A DNA stretch of 64,000 nucleotides from Kushneria pakistanensis (GTDB taxonomy: Bacteria > Pseudomonadota > Gammaproteobacteria > Pseudomonadales > Halomonadaceae): NCBI RefSeq assembly GCF_014652795.1, contig NZ_BMZM01000004.1, positions 62,001 through 126,000 of the forward strand, read 5' to 3'. The position numbers were made by a program, and so were the translations under genes. The notes under the pieces are model-generated. The model did no database searches. It was not told the DNA's origin and saw nothing but the letters and a program-made list of their open reading frames with translations. Below are positions 1-8,614 of this stretch, piece after piece (the stretch's first letter is position 1; each line of letters begins with the position of its first letter).

Positions 1-1134
1 GGCACTCTTGCCGTTGTAGCTGATGGCACAGGGCAGAAAGTGATACTGCAGATTGGGCCAGGATTCGCCCTCATCGGTACGAATGAAGCCGCCGGCCTCG
101 AACTGATTGCTGGCGCCAATGCCTTTGCCCTGAAACAGCCACTCGGCGCCAATCTTCGGCTGGTTGTACCACTTCAGCGCCGAGTAGAGCGTAATGGGCT
201 GCTTGCACTCGTACTGAATGTACATCTCCAGGTGATCCTGCAGGTTCTTGCCCACGCCCGGCAGCGCGTGCACCAGGTCAATGTTCATTTCTTCAAACCA
301 TTCAGGATCACCCACCCCTGAGCGCTGCAGAATGGCCGGTGAGGCGATGGCGCCAGCACACAGCAGCACTTCGCGGCGGGCATGGACCTTTTGGCTCTGG
401 CCCCGGCGAGCATAGGCCACCCCTGTGGCCCGTTTGCCCTCGAACAGGATGCGATCGGTGACGGCATGCGTTTCAATCGTCAGATTGGGGCGATGGCGGG
501 CCATATCGAGATAGCCTCGCGCCGTCGAGGAACGCCGCCCATCAGGCGTGGTGGTGCGATCCATCGGCCCGAAACCTTCCTGTCTGTAGCCGTTGAGATC
601 GTCGGTTTCACCATAGCCCGCCTGTTTGCCGGCCTCGATAAAGGCGCGGTTGAGCGGATTGGTGGTCGGTTTGGGGGTGGCCACCTGCACCGGACCATGA
701 TCGCCGTGATAGTCGTTGCCGCCGATATCGCGGGTCTCGGCCTTCTTGTAATAGGGCAGGCAGTGGGCATAGCCCCAGTCGTCAAGGCCAGGCAGTTCGG
801 CCCAGCCTTCCAGATCCATGGCATTGCCGCGGATATAGCACATGCCGTTGATCAGCGATGAGCCTCCCAGACCCTTGCCGCGACCACACTCCATGCGCCG
901 GTGATTCATGTAGGGCTCTGGATCGGTTTCAAAGGCCCAGTTGTAGCGTTTACCCTGCAGCGGATAGGCCAGCGCTGCCGGCATCTGGGTGCGAAAATCC
1001 AGTCGATAGTCCGGACCCCCGGCTTCCAGCAGCAGCACGGTGACGTCGTCGTCTTCGGTCAGGCGCGCCGCCAGAACGTTGCCGGCCGAGCCGGCACCGA
1101 TAATGATGTAGTCATATTCACGCATGTCAGCCAT
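1..1134 (-). CDS. betA: Choline dehydrogenase BetA (3' part beyond window)
   Basis: FAD-dependent GMC-family oxidoreductase that oxidises choline to betaine aldehyde (and can oxidise the aldehyde) in osmoprotectant synthesis. About 378 residues are visible; the family is about 555 long, so the C-terminal third lies off the left edge. The N-terminus has the dinucleotide-binding motif IIGAGSAG. The first GMC signature ([15 protein letters not shown]) and the second ([15 protein letters not shown]) are both readable. The ATG at 1134 is chosen because AGGAGG lies 9 bases upstream; an in-frame ATG at 1125 is the alternative. It is the last gene of a leftward betI-betB-betA operon, 81 bases after betB, so it should be under BetI control. 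Identity is firm. Confidence 0.95.
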   Translation of the reverse strand, partial: MADMREYDYIIIGAGSAGNVLAARLTEDDDVTVLLLEAGGPDYRLDFRTQMPAALAYPLQGKRYNWAFETDPEPYMNHRRMECGRGKGLGGSSLINGMCYIRGNAMDLEGWAELPGLDDWGYAHCLPYYKKAETRDIGGNDYHGDHGPVQVATPKPTTNPLNRAFIEAGKQAGYGETDDLNGYRQEGFGPMDRTTTPDGRRSSTARGYLDMARHRPNLTIETHAVTDRILFEGKRATGVAYARRGQSQKVHARREVLLCAGAIASPAILQRSGVGDPEWFEEMNIDLVHALPGVGKNLQDHLEMYIQYECKQPITLYSALKWYNQPKIGAEWLFQGKGIGASNQFEAGGFIRTDEGESWPNLQYHFLPCAISYNGKSA

Positions 1135-1215
1135 CAAACAGGCCCTCCTGACAGGTCATGGGCCGGGTATCGAAAAGCTTCTCGATATCCGCCGAGGCAC
1201 CACGAAAAGCGATGA

Positions 1216-2685
1216 TCAAAAGGCCGATTCAAAGGGGCCCATCTCGATCTGCACGGATTTGACCCTTGTGTAGTGCGCAAGCGTCACCAGGCCGTTTTCA
1301 CGGCCCACGCCGGACTGCTTGTAGCCGCCAACCGGCATTTGTGCCGGGCTGTCGCCCCAGGTATTGACCCAGCAGATGCCGGCTTCGAGCTGATGGACCA
1401 CGCGATGCGCGCGGTTAAGCCCTTCGGTGAAAATCCCGGCGGCCAGGCCATAGTCGGTATCGTTGGCACGACGAATGACTTCCTCTTCGTCATCAAAGGC
1501 GAGGATCGACATGACGGGGCCGAAAATTTCTTCTGTCACGATGCGCATGTCGTCACGGCAGTCGGTAAAGATGGTGGGCGCCACAAAGGCCCCCTTGCCG
1601 AAGTCACCTTCCGTCATGCGCGCCCCACCTGCCAGCAGGCGCGCGCCATCCTGCTTGCCGGCTTCCAGATAGCCGCAAACCTTCTCCAGATGCTCGAAAC
1701 TGACCAGCGGGCCGAAGTTGGTGGCCGGGTCCAGCGGGTCACCGGCCTTCACGCGCTCGATGCGCTCGAGCAGCTTCGCTTCAAAGGCTTCCTTGACGGA
1801 GCGTTCCACGAACACGCGCGTACCGTTGGTGCAGACCTGGCCGGTGGAGTAGAAGTTGGCCATCATGGCGCCATCGGCAGCACGATCAAGGTCGGCATCG
1901 GCAAAGACGAGCAGGGGAGACTTGCCTCCCAGCTCCATGGTGACTTCCTTCAGTGAGGAGGAGGCCGAAGATGCCATGACCTTCTTGCCGGTACCCACTT
2001 CGCCGGTAAAGGAGATCTTGTCGATACCGGGATGCTCGGTCAGCATCGCACCCACGCGTCCATCGCCCTGCACAACGTTGAAAACACCGTCGGGCAGGCC
2101 GGCCTCGGTGAAGATTTCGGCCAGCATCAGCGTGGTCAGCGGGGTGACTTCGCTGGGCTTTAAAATCATGGCGTTGCCGGTGGCCAGTGCCGGTGCCGAT
2201 TTCCAGCAGGCGATCTGGATGGGATAGTTCCAGGCACCGATGCCGGCGCACACCCCCAGCGGCTCACGCCGGGTATAGGCAAACGAATCGGCGCGGATGG
2301 GGATCTGTTCGCCTTCTACCGCAGCGGCAAGACCTGCGTAATACTCCAGCACGTCAGCACCGGTCACGATATCCACGGCCATGGTTTCGCTCAGCGGCTT
2401 GCCGGTATCCATTGATTCGATCCGGGCGATCTCGTCATTTCTTTCACGCAGCAGGGCCACGGCGCGATTAAGAATGCGCGAACGCTCAACACCTGTCATG
2501 GCGGCCCACACCTTCTGGCCGCGACGTGCGGATTCGACGGCGCGGTCGATATCGGCCCGGGCGGCCTGCTGGATGTCGGCCAGCACATCACCGTTGAAGG
2601 GGTTGATGGACTCGAAGGTGTCACCAGAGGTGGCATCGACGCGCTTGCCATCGATGTAGAGCTGCTGGGTGTTGAAAATGGCCAT
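1216..2685 (-). CDS. betB: Betaine aldehyde dehydrogenase BetB
   Basis: NAD(P)-dependent aldehyde dehydrogenase, 489 residues, the usual family length. It converts betaine aldehyde to the compatible solute glycine betaine in the cytoplasm. The catalytic cysteine sits in [12 protein letters not shown] and the general-base glutamate in MELGGKSPL; the N-terminus ([12 protein letters not shown]) is typical of BetB. The ATG start has GGGAGG five bases upstream. It lies between betI (44-base gap) and betA (81-base gap) on the same strand, so the three are very probably co-transcribed. The betIBA context makes the substrate assignment strong; sequence alone would allow other betaine-aldehyde-type dehydrogenases. 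Confidence 0.95.
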   Translation of the reverse strand: MAIFNTQQLYIDGKRVDATSGDTFESINPFNGDVLADIQQAARADIDRAVESARRGQKVWAAMTGVERSRILNRAVALLRERNDEIARIESMDTGKPLSETMAVDIVTGADVLEYYAGLAAAVEGEQIPIRADSFAYTRREPLGVCAGIGAWNYPIQIACWKSAPALATGNAMILKPSEVTPLTTLMLAEIFTEAGLPDGVFNVVQGDGRVGAMLTEHPGIDKISFTGEVGTGKKVMASSASSSLKEVTMELGGKSPLLVFADADLDRAADGAMMANFYSTGQVCTNGTRVFVERSVKEAFEAKLLERIERVKAGDPLDPATNFGPLVSFEHLEKVCGYLEAGKQDGARLLAGGARMTEGDFGKGAFVAPTIFTDCRDDMRIVTEEIFGPVMSILAFDDEEEVIRRANDTDYGLAAGIFTEGLNRAHRVVHQLEAGICWVNTWGDSPAQMPVGGYKQSGVGRENGLVTLAHYTRVKSVQIEMGPFESAF

Positions 2686-2729
2686 TGGACCTCCCGGGTA
2701 AAAGTGGTGTTTTGAAAGGCTGCAGGGCG

Positions 2730-3326
2730 TCAGGCAGTGCTGCTGCCGTCAAGCTGCTCGTCAACATAGCGACAGGCCAGTAATACGGCGCTTGAAGTAT
2801 CAAATTTCTCGGGTGTCAGCGCCCCACGCAGCCACAGGCCATCGATAAGCGCCGCCAGGCCGCGAGCGGCAGTACGTGCCTGCTCAGGCATCAAGTGCTT
2901 CCTGAACTGATAGGTGATGTTGGAGTAAAGGCGCCGGTCGTTGACCCTCTGCAGGCGCTGCAGGCTGGGCTTGTGCATGCTGGTGGTCCAGAAGGCCAGC
3001 CATGTCTTCATGACCGCCTGACTGACCTGGCTGCGATCAAAGTTGCCTTCAACGATCGCATACAGATGTGCTCTGGCGTCACTACTGCTCTGGGCCTGAC
3101 GTCGGCGAGCGACTGATGTGCCAAGTTCGCTGAGGATGTGGCGCATGGTGGCTTCAAGCAGGCCATCCTTGCCGCCAAAATAATGACTGATAATGCCGGC
3201 AGAGACGCCGGCACGCCGCGATATCTGCATGATGGTGCTGTCGGCCAGGCCGGCTTCATCAATCGTTGCCATGGTGGCGTCGATCAACTGCTGACGCCGA
3301 ATGGGCTCCATACCTACCTTGGGCAC
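2730..3326 (-). CDS. betI: TetR-family choline-responsive repressor BetI
   Basis: Transcriptional repressor of the choline-to-betaine operon, 198 residues, matching BetI length. The N-terminus begins with the characteristic [17 protein letters not shown], followed by a TetR helix-turn-helix ([19 protein letters not shown], about residues 30-50) and a ligand-binding C-terminal half. The start is taken as GTG at 3326 because the protein then begins exactly where BetI proteins do and an AGGAG lies about 8 bases upstream; the open frame runs further up to 3491 but that part has no BetI character. It is first in the operon, 44 bases before betB. Known BetI proteins are relieved by choline and bind palindromes near their own promoter; a matching palindrome is at 3378-3403. 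Confidence 0.95.
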   Translation of the reverse strand: MPKVGMEPIRRQQLIDATMATIDEAGLADSTIMQISRRAGVSAGIISHYFGGKDGLLEATMRHILSELGTSVARRRQAQSSSDARAHLYAIVEGNFDRSQVSQAVMKTWLAFWTTSMHKPSLQRLQRVNDRRLYSNITYQFRKHLMPEQARTAARGLAALIDGLWLRGALTPEKFDTSSAVLLACRYVDEQLDGSSTA

Positions 3327-3377
3327 TGATCCCTCTCCTGAAGTGGAAGGCATACAAGAATATTCAGGGTAGACTTT

Positions 3378-3403
3378 CTTTATTGAACGATCAATCAATA
3401 AAG
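3378..3403. promoter_or_regulatory. Candidate BetI operator (inverted repeat)
   Basis: Perfect 9-base arms CTTTATTGA and TCAATAAAG are separated by 8 bases; the core TTGAACGATCAA is itself nearly palindromic. It lies about 52 bases upstream of the betI start. BetI sites in other proteobacteria have a TTGAACG-TTCAA type core, which this resembles; the assignment to BetI is inference from position and that resemblance. Confidence 0.6.
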
Positions 3404-3544
3404 CGTGGTTTGATATCACGCCGTTGGCAGTATTTGCTGCATGAGCAGTGACAGGTACCGGATGAGTCTGATGATATTTGAGCGACCACACGAAAGGGGA
3501 GGCCTGACGAAGATGGACGCTGGTGGCCCAATGGCTTTAAGGGA

Positions 3545-3573
3545 TTGGCATCTTCCCGCCACTTCTGTAGAAT
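3545..3573 (+). promoter_or_regulatory. Sigma-70 promoter of tRNA-Met
   Basis: TTGGCA (3545-3550), 17-base spacer, TAGAAT (3568-3573), followed by GCGC. The -10 ends 13 bases before the tRNA. A GC-rich discriminator like this is typical of stable-RNA promoters under stringent control. Confidence 0.6.
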
Positions 3574-3586
3574 GCGCACGGTCGCT

Positions 3587-3663
3587 GGCTACGTAGCTCA
3601 GCTGGTTAGAGCACATCACTCATAATGATGGGGTCCCCTGTTCGAATCAGGGCGTAGCCACCA
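3587..3663 (+). tRNA. tRNA-Met (CAT), elongator type
   Basis: 77 nt including the encoded CCA. The acceptor stem GGCTACG pairs with CGTAGCC, the anticodon stem CATCA/TGATG encloses the loop CTCATAA, and the T loop TTCGAAT is normal. A first base pair G-C and overall similarity to the E. coli elongator tRNA-Met argue against initiator tRNA. An identical copy lies inverted at 8476-8552. Confidence 0.97.
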
Positions 3664-3670
3664 GCGACAG

Positions 3671-3710
3671 GCACTATTCATGTCGTTTTACGAATAGTGC
3701 CGGGGTCTTT
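3671..3710 (+). terminator. Possible terminator after tRNA-Met
   Basis: Stem GCACTATTC / GAATAGTGC with a 12-base loop, followed by CGGGGTCTTT, a weak T tract. It lies 8 bases after the tRNA and before the next tRNA promoter. Confidence 0.4.
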
Positions 3711-3719
3711 ATCAGGGCC

Positions 3720-3747
3720 TTGACGTTTTTTCTGAAATACGTATACT
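3720..3747 (+). promoter_or_regulatory. Sigma-70 promoter of the tRNA-Asn pair
   Basis: TTGACG (3720-3725), 16-base spacer, TATACT (3742-3747), followed by GC-rich ACGCCGCG. It lies 23 bases upstream of the first tRNA-Asn and is a close match to consensus. Confidence 0.6.
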
Positions 3748-3770
3748 ACGCCGCGTATTCGGAAAGACAT

Positions 3771-3846
3771 TCCCCGATAGCTCAGTTGGTAGAGCAAATG
3801 ACTGTTAATCATTGGGTCACAGGTTCGAGTCCTGTTCGGGGAGCCA
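3771..3846 (+). tRNA. tRNA-Asn (GTT), copy 1
   Basis: 76 nt with encoded CCA. Acceptor stem TCCCCGA/TCGGGGA, anticodon loop CTGTTAA with GTT, T arm CAGGTTCGAGTCCTG. Only 22 bases separate it from copy 2, so both probably come from one transcript. Confidence 0.97.
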
Positions 3847-3868
3847 ATACAATCTGATATTTCGTTGT

Positions 3869-3944
3869 TCCCTGATAGCTCAGTTGGTAGAGCAAATGAC
3901 TGTTAATCATTGGGTCGCAGGTTCGAGTCCTGCTCAGGGAGCCA
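3869..3944 (+). tRNA. tRNA-Asn (GTT), copy 2
   Basis: 76 nt with encoded CCA and the same GTT anticodon as copy 1. It differs from copy 1 mainly by compensated changes in the acceptor stem (TCCCTGA/TCAGGGA) and a single change in the variable region, so both fold normally. Confidence 0.97.
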
Positions 3945-4443
3945 TTCTCTAACAGGAGAATGTCAAAACGATCGTCCAGTTGGATCCTTTCTCTCCAGCC
4001 TGTTATTTCTCCGATTATATCTTCTTAAGATATTTGATGTTGCTTCCAGACGTTGTCATTCATGACTATTACAGTCAGCATGATGATGTGTATTACCTGC
4101 TGTCCATCCAGGTTGTTCCCGTTGCCGCATTCCCTATGCTTTCGCGCTTTATTTGACTCAATAAATGGCGTTTGCTATAAGAAATCAGACCTGCGGCAGT
4201 ACATGTCTTTCGCGGTAGCTGTATTTCCAGTATTTATCTCGAATTATTAAAGCCTGTTTGCCAGTCAATGTCCTTTTGGTATGGATTATTGGTATTCAGA
4301 GTGTTGATAGCCTTCGTTTGATTCAGCGCATCGTCCTGTCGCATCGATACATGACCTGCCGTTTTTCTATCCCGATACCTGCTTGTTAATGCCTGCTGGT
4401 ATCATTTTTATTTTTAATATCAATAATTTCAGGAATGTAAAGA
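3945..4443. other. AT-rich intergenic stretch
   Basis: About 500 bases clearly richer in A+T than the flanks. The only open frame (4053-4250) is Met- and Cys-rich at its start, has no ribosome site and resembles no protein I know, so I treat the stretch as non-coding. I see no tRNA, repeat array or convincing hairpin in it. Confidence 0.5.
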
Positions 4444-4638
4444 ATGCCTCGCGAGAGAAGCCTGTCCATCAAGGACAAATGGTCACTTGATAATCAGCTT
4501 GGCGAAATGTTGAGAGGCCTTGAAAGCAAGGAGCCCGTCAGGCCTGCTTTTTCCGAAGAGCTCGAGGCATTGATGCGGCGTTATGACATGAATCATCATG
4601 ACACTCTTAAAATACTGAAACTCATACAGCAGTTATAA
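4444..4638 (+). CDS. Small hypothetical protein (64 aa)
   Basis: A charged 64-residue protein that I do not recognise. It starts MPRERSLSIKDKW and ends LKILKLIQQL; there is no signal peptide, membrane segment or cysteine pair. An AGGA lies about 10 bases upstream of the ATG. Reasons to think it real are the sensible composition (acidic and basic helices), the ribosome-site-like AGGA and the strong terminator that follows at 4716. It stands alone between an AT-rich stretch and the oppositely oriented prc, so context gives no function. Confidence 0.5.
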   Translation: MPRERSLSIKDKWSLDNQLGEMLRGLESKEPVRPAFSEELEALMRRYDMNHHDTLKILKLIQQL

Positions 4639-4710
4639 AGTATCTAGTACTTTTCATCGCTTTAATATTTTTATCATTAAGCATCTTTTCGTTATCGATT
4701 ATTCGATAAT

Positions 4711-4751
4711 AAAAAGGGGCGGCCTGTTAATTACAGGCCGCCCCTTTTTTT
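4711..4751. terminator. Bidirectional rho-independent terminator
   Basis: Perfect 12-bp stem GGGGCGGCCTGT / ACAGGCCGCCCC around TTAAT, with A5 on the left and T7 on the right, so it can end transcripts from both sides. It separates the small gene at 4444 from prc. Confidence 0.9.
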
Positions 4752-4761
4752 ACAACCACAT

Positions 4762-6966
4762 TTATGGAGTGGTGGTTTTGCCCGGCTTGTGGCGACTATC
4801 AATCATTAGTGCGTAGTCGAGCAAAATCTCGGCGCTTTCTTCCAGGCCGGCCTGCTGAATGGGAGACTCGGGCTCCTCGCCATCATCACCGGTTTGCAGC
4901 GCTTCATCGCGTGCATCGGTCCATGTATCGATTTCCGGGAGTCCGAGAGCCCGGCGCCGCTGATTTTCAAGCGCCAGCTGCTCGGCTTCCTGTGCCTTCA
5001 TCTCGCGCTGTCGCTGCTCACGATTGAGGCTGACCGTATTGTTCTGTGCCTGGAACTGTTCGGCCAGCTGCGCTTCGCGCATCAGGTAATGAAAGTTGGG
5101 ATTGTTCTGGGCGCGCTGTTCGTGTTTTTGCCTGAGCTGTGACACGAACTGCCAGGGCTCGCCATACATGCGATAGCTGACCGGGCGTACCGTATCCCAT
5201 GCCAGTGCATAGTCGAGAGCGCTTTCACCAATTTCTTCCTTGTCGATCAGACTTGGAAAGGAGATATCCGGTTCCACGCCACGCAGCTGGGTACTTTCTC
5301 CTGAAATCCGATAGAACTTGGCGCGCGTCAGTTTCAGCTCGCCGTGACTCAAATCGCTGAGTGTCTGGACCGTGCCCTTGCCGAAGGTCTGATTACCCAG
5401 TACCAGGCCGCGGCCATAATCCTGAATGGCGCCGGCAAAGATTTCCGAGGCAGAAGCAGAAAGCCTGTCTACCAGAACGGCCAGTGGCCCATCATAGGCA
5501 ACGCCGCGGTCCGTATCACCATAAAGGCTGATGCGTCCGCGGGCGTCACGCACCTGCACGGTAGGGCCGCGATCGATAAAGAGGCCTACCATCGAATTGG
5601 CTTCCTGCAGCGCGCCGCCGCCGTTGCCGCGCATGTCCAGCACAATGCCTTCTACATTCTGTGTTTTCAGTTTCTCGATCAGTTTGGCCACGTCGCGTGT
5701 CGAGCTGCGATAGTTCTGATCGCCCGCCTGATAGGCATCAAAGTCGACATAAAAGGCCGGTACCTTGATGACGCCGACACGATGGTTTTCGCCATTGCGA
5801 TGGGACTCGATGACACGGCTGCTGGCTGCCTGATCTTCCAGGCTGACGGTATCACGCGTAATTTCAATGGTGCGTGTCTGGGTCACATCAATGGCCTTGG
5901 CCGGAATGATTTCCAGGCGTACCTTCGAGCCCTTCGGGCCGCGAATATGCTCAACGACTTCGTCCAGGCGCATGCCAATGACGCTGATCATTTCACCCGT
6001 ATCGCCATCGCCGACGGCCACGATGCGATCAGCCGGCTTGATCTGACCGCTGCGCTCGGCAGGGCCGCCCGAGACCAGACTTGAAACGCGAACGTATTCG
6101 CTGTCCTGCTGGAGGAGAGCACCGATACCTTCCAGTGACAGTTTCATCTGAATATCGAAGGATTGACCGCGGCTGGGAGAAAGATACTCCGAGTGCGGAT
6201 CAATGGAGCCGGTGGCGGCATTGAGAATAACGCTCAGGACATCCTCGGTATTGGTCTGTCTTACCCGTGACAGCTGACTCTTGTAACGGTCGGCCAGCTG
6301 TTTGGCGATCTTCTCGCTGTCCATGGGCTTGTCATCATTGCCGGCAGGTGTTTCGGGCTCGGATACCCTGGCCGGGATGGTGGCTATTTCGGACAGCACG
6401 CTGGTATCAACAACCGGTTGATCCGCCGATGTCTCCGGCGCCAGAGAGAGCGTCAGAGCAGCGTTTTTGAGGCGCCTGCGCCAGAGATCATCCAGTTCAC
6501 GCTGGCTTTCCGCCCAGTCGGCGTCTTCAAGATTGGTGGGCAAACGTTCATTACCGGTGAAATCGAAGTCGGGCTGTTTTTCGAGTCGATCCACCAGCCA
6601 TTCGAGCCGATTTTCCAGTCGCGTCTGATAGAGATTATAAAACGCATAGACGCGATCCAGATCGCCTTCTACCAGCATCTCATCAAGGCCTGTACGCAGA
6701 TCACTGAACTGCGCGATATCTTCCCGGGTCAGATAGGCATGCTGGGAATCCAGTAGTTTCAGCATGCGGCTGAAGACCTTGTCCGCCCAGCCATTATTGA
6801 GCGTTACAGGTTCGTAGTGGCCATATTCCAGTGACTGAATGACTTCCCGAGACGCCTGTCGCCCCTCGTCGGTTGGCTTGATTGCCTCATCGCCCATTGC
6901 GGGCAGGGCAGTCAAAAGGCACAGAGCGAACACCGCAAGATTGCGGGCTGGGGCAAACAGGCTCAT
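4762..6966 (-). CDS. prc: Periplasmic tail-specific protease Prc (Tsp)
   Basis: Serine protease of family S41 that degrades periplasmic proteins with non-polar C-termini and processes PBP3 and peptidoglycan-hydrolase partners in relatives. It is 734 residues, a little longer than E. coli Prc (682). A signal peptide (FAPARNLAVFALCLLTALPAMG) is followed by the N-terminal helical domain, a PDZ domain (about residues 255-370, around LSLEGIGALLQ), and the S41 core. The catalytic serine lies in LVDRLSASASEIF (about residues 503-507) and the lysine in TFGKGTVQ about 25 residues on. The C-terminal tail is rich in Glu and Gln. ATG at 6966 is preferred over the TTG just before it. The gene stands alone, divergent from apeB. 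Confidence 0.95.
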   Translation of the reverse strand: MSLFAPARNLAVFALCLLTALPAMGDEAIKPTDEGRQASREVIQSLEYGHYEPVTLNNGWADKVFSRMLKLLDSQHAYLTREDIAQFSDLRTGLDEMLVEGDLDRVYAFYNLYQTRLENRLEWLVDRLEKQPDFDFTGNERLPTNLEDADWAESQRELDDLWRRRLKNAALTLSLAPETSADQPVVDTSVLSEIATIPARVSEPETPAGNDDKPMDSEKIAKQLADRYKSQLSRVRQTNTEDVLSVILNAATGSIDPHSEYLSPSRGQSFDIQMKLSLEGIGALLQQDSEYVRVSSLVSGGPAERSGQIKPADRIVAVGDGDTGEMISVIGMRLDEVVEHIRGPKGSKVRLEIIPAKAIDVTQTRTIEITRDTVSLEDQAASSRVIESHRNGENHRVGVIKVPAFYVDFDAYQAGDQNYRSSTRDVAKLIEKLKTQNVEGIVLDMRGNGGGALQEANSMVGLFIDRGPTVQVRDARGRISLYGDTDRGVAYDGPLAVLVDRLSASASEIFAGAIQDYGRGLVLGNQTFGKGTVQTLSDLSHGELKLTRAKFYRISGESTQLRGVEPDISFPSLIDKEEIGESALDYALAWDTVRPVSYRMYGEPWQFVSQLRQKHEQRAQNNPNFHYLMREAQLAEQFQAQNNTVSLNREQRQREMKAQEAEQLALENQRRRALGLPEIDTWTDARDEALQTGDDGEEPESPIQQAGLEESAEILLDYALMIDSRHKPGKTTTP

Positions 6967-7106
6967 CAAGGAAGCACTCCCGGGTTCATGTACACTTTGT
7001 ATTCTGTTATTACGAGATTAATAGGATCTGTTGCAGGTCAGCAGGCAGGGCCATCATTGTAGCAGCCCGACGTGCTTATCACCGATAGGTAGTATGGGAG
7101 AATTAC

Positions 7107-8414
7107 GTGTTTCATTCCTCGACAATTACTGATTTGTTCAATTTTCTCAAGTGTTCCCCTACACCGTGGCATGCGATCGAGGAGATGGCGTCGCGTCTTG
7201 CATCCGCAGGATTTGTCGCATTGGACGAAACGAAGCCATGGCAGCTTGTTCCCGGCAAGCGTTATTACTGCACGCGCGCCGGTGGCGCCCTGGTCGCTTT
7301 CCAGTTGCCGGAAGGGCCGCTGGAGGCGCTTCGCATGGTGGGCGCCCATACGGACAGCCCCGCACTGCGGCTGAAACCCCAGCCTGTGCAGATGTCCACT
7401 CAGTGGATGCAGCTGGGCGTCGAAGTCTACGGTGGCGCCCTGTTGGCGCCGTGGTTTGATCGTGACCTGGCCATTGCCGGACGTGTGTATCTGCGCGACG
7501 GTCAGGGGAGGCTCAAAGAGCAGCTCTTTCAGGTGGACCGGCCGGTCGCCATTATCCCGAGCCTGGCCATCCATCTTGACCGCGAGGCCAATCAGGGCAA
7601 GGCGCTCAATGCCCAGACGCAGATGGCGCCCGTGGTCTGGCAGGCAGGACCCGGCCAGACGCCGCCTTCGATCGAATCACTGCTCAAGCGTTGGCTGGCT
7701 GAGCAGCATGATTTAAGTGATATCGACATCATCGATTATGAGTTGAGCTTTCATGATGCGCAGCCGGCGTCACAGCTGGGCCTTGAGGGGGAAATGATCA
7801 GCGGCGCACGCCTGGATAACCTGTTGTCGTGCTACTGCGGCATGCGTGCACTGATGGAAAGTGATGGCACCCAGGGCGCGCTTTTTATTGCCAACGATCA
7901 TGAAGAGATCGGCAGCGGCAGCACCGGTGGCGCCCAGGGCACACTGCTGGGTGATGTCGTATCACGTCTGGCTGAAGCGCAGGGTACGGGCGGTGCCGAG
8001 GCACGCATCCGGCTTTTACAGTCATCGCGCCTGATCTCCTGCGACAACGCGCACGCCGTGCATCCGAGCTACCCCGACAAGCATGACGCGCGTCATCAGC
8101 CGGCGCTCAACCAGGGACCTGTCATCAAGGTCAATGCCAGTCAGCGCTACGCAACCAGCGCCGCGACCGGCGCGCTTTTTCGCGAGATATGTCGTGAGGC
8201 CGATGTACCGGTACAGACCTTTGTCAGCCGTGCCGACATGCCATGCGGTACGACCATTGGGCCACTCACGGCAACCCGAACCGGAGTACCGACGCTGGAT
8301 ATCGGGTTGGCGCAGTGGGCAATGCATTCCATTCGCGAAACGGCAGGCGCGCACGACCCTGACTATCTGATTCGTGCGTTGACGGCGTTTTGCAATCGCA
8401 GCCATCTTGATTAA
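7107..8414 (+). CDS. apeB: M18-family aminopeptidase (ApeB type)
   Basis: Cytoplasmic zinc aminopeptidase of family M18, which removes N-terminal residues (often acidic) from peptides. Length is 435, as expected for bacterial ApeB (about 430). Metal and catalytic motifs are visible: VGAHTDSPALRLKP, the Asp-containing GARLDNLLSCYCGM, NDHEEIGSGSTGGAQG, and C-terminal SRADMPCGTTIGP. The GTG start at 7107 has GGGAG six bases upstream and gives the expected N-terminus (FHSSTITDLFNFL). It is divergent from prc by 140 bases and ends at a terminator shared with the facing tRNA-Met. Exact substrate preference cannot be read from sequence. Confidence 0.93.
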   Translation: MFHSSTITDLFNFLKCSPTPWHAIEEMASRLASAGFVALDETKPWQLVPGKRYYCTRAGGALVAFQLPEGPLEALRMVGAHTDSPALRLKPQPVQMSTQWMQLGVEVYGGALLAPWFDRDLAIAGRVYLRDGQGRLKEQLFQVDRPVAIIPSLAIHLDREANQGKALNAQTQMAPVVWQAGPGQTPPSIESLLKRWLAEQHDLSDIDIIDYELSFHDAQPASQLGLEGEMISGARLDNLLSCYCGMRALMESDGTQGALFIANDHEEIGSGSTGGAQGTLLGDVVSRLAEAQGTGGAEARIRLLQSSRLISCDNAHAVHPSYPDKHDARHQPALNQGPVIKVNASQRYATSAATGALFREICREADVPVQTFVSRADMPCGTTIGPLTATRTGVPTLDIGLAQWAMHSIRETAGAHDPDYLIRALTAFCNRSHLD

Positions 8415-8439
8415 ACGCGCAGCAAGCAGGGCAGGCATA

Positions 8440-8469
8440 AAAAAACGGCATCCGAGGATGCCGTTTTTT
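8440..8469. terminator. Bidirectional terminator, apeB / tRNA-Met
   Basis: Stem CGGCATCC / GGATGCCG with a 2-base GA centre, flanked by A6 and T6. It lies between convergent apeB and tRNA-Met and can serve both. Confidence 0.85.
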
Positions 8470-8475
8470 CGTATC

Positions 8476-8552
8476 TGGTGGCTACGCCCTGATTCGAACA
8501 GGGGACCCCATCATTATGAGTGATGTGCTCTAACCAGCTGAGCTACGTAGCC
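8476..8552 (-). tRNA. tRNA-Met (CAT), second identical copy
   Basis: Base-for-base identical over 77 nt to the copy at 3587-3663 but on the opposite strand, including encoded CCA. The anticodon is CAT and features are of the elongator type. Confidence 0.97.
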
Positions 8553-8567
8553 GTTCAACGGGAGCGC

Positions 8568-8596
8568 ATACTACGCAAAGGCCAACATCGCGTCAA
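8568..8596 (-). promoter_or_regulatory. Sigma-70 promoter of the second tRNA-Met
   Basis: Read leftward: TTGACG (8596-8591), exactly 17 bases, TAGTAT (8573-8568), then GCGCTCCC. It lies 15 bases before the tRNA and has the same architecture and GCGC discriminator as the first copy's promoter. Confidence 0.65.
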
Positions 8597-8614
8597 GCAC
8601 TTATACCGGCATCT

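Noticed and set aside
4053-4250. 65-codon frame in the AT-rich stretch
   Set aside because: No ribosome site, odd Met/Cys-rich start and no similarity I can see; probably chance.
5344-6084. Long open frame on the plus strand opposite prc (246 codons)
   Set aside because: It is antisense to a clear Prc protein with intact motifs, has no ribosome site and its composition follows from the GC-rich codon pattern of the real gene.
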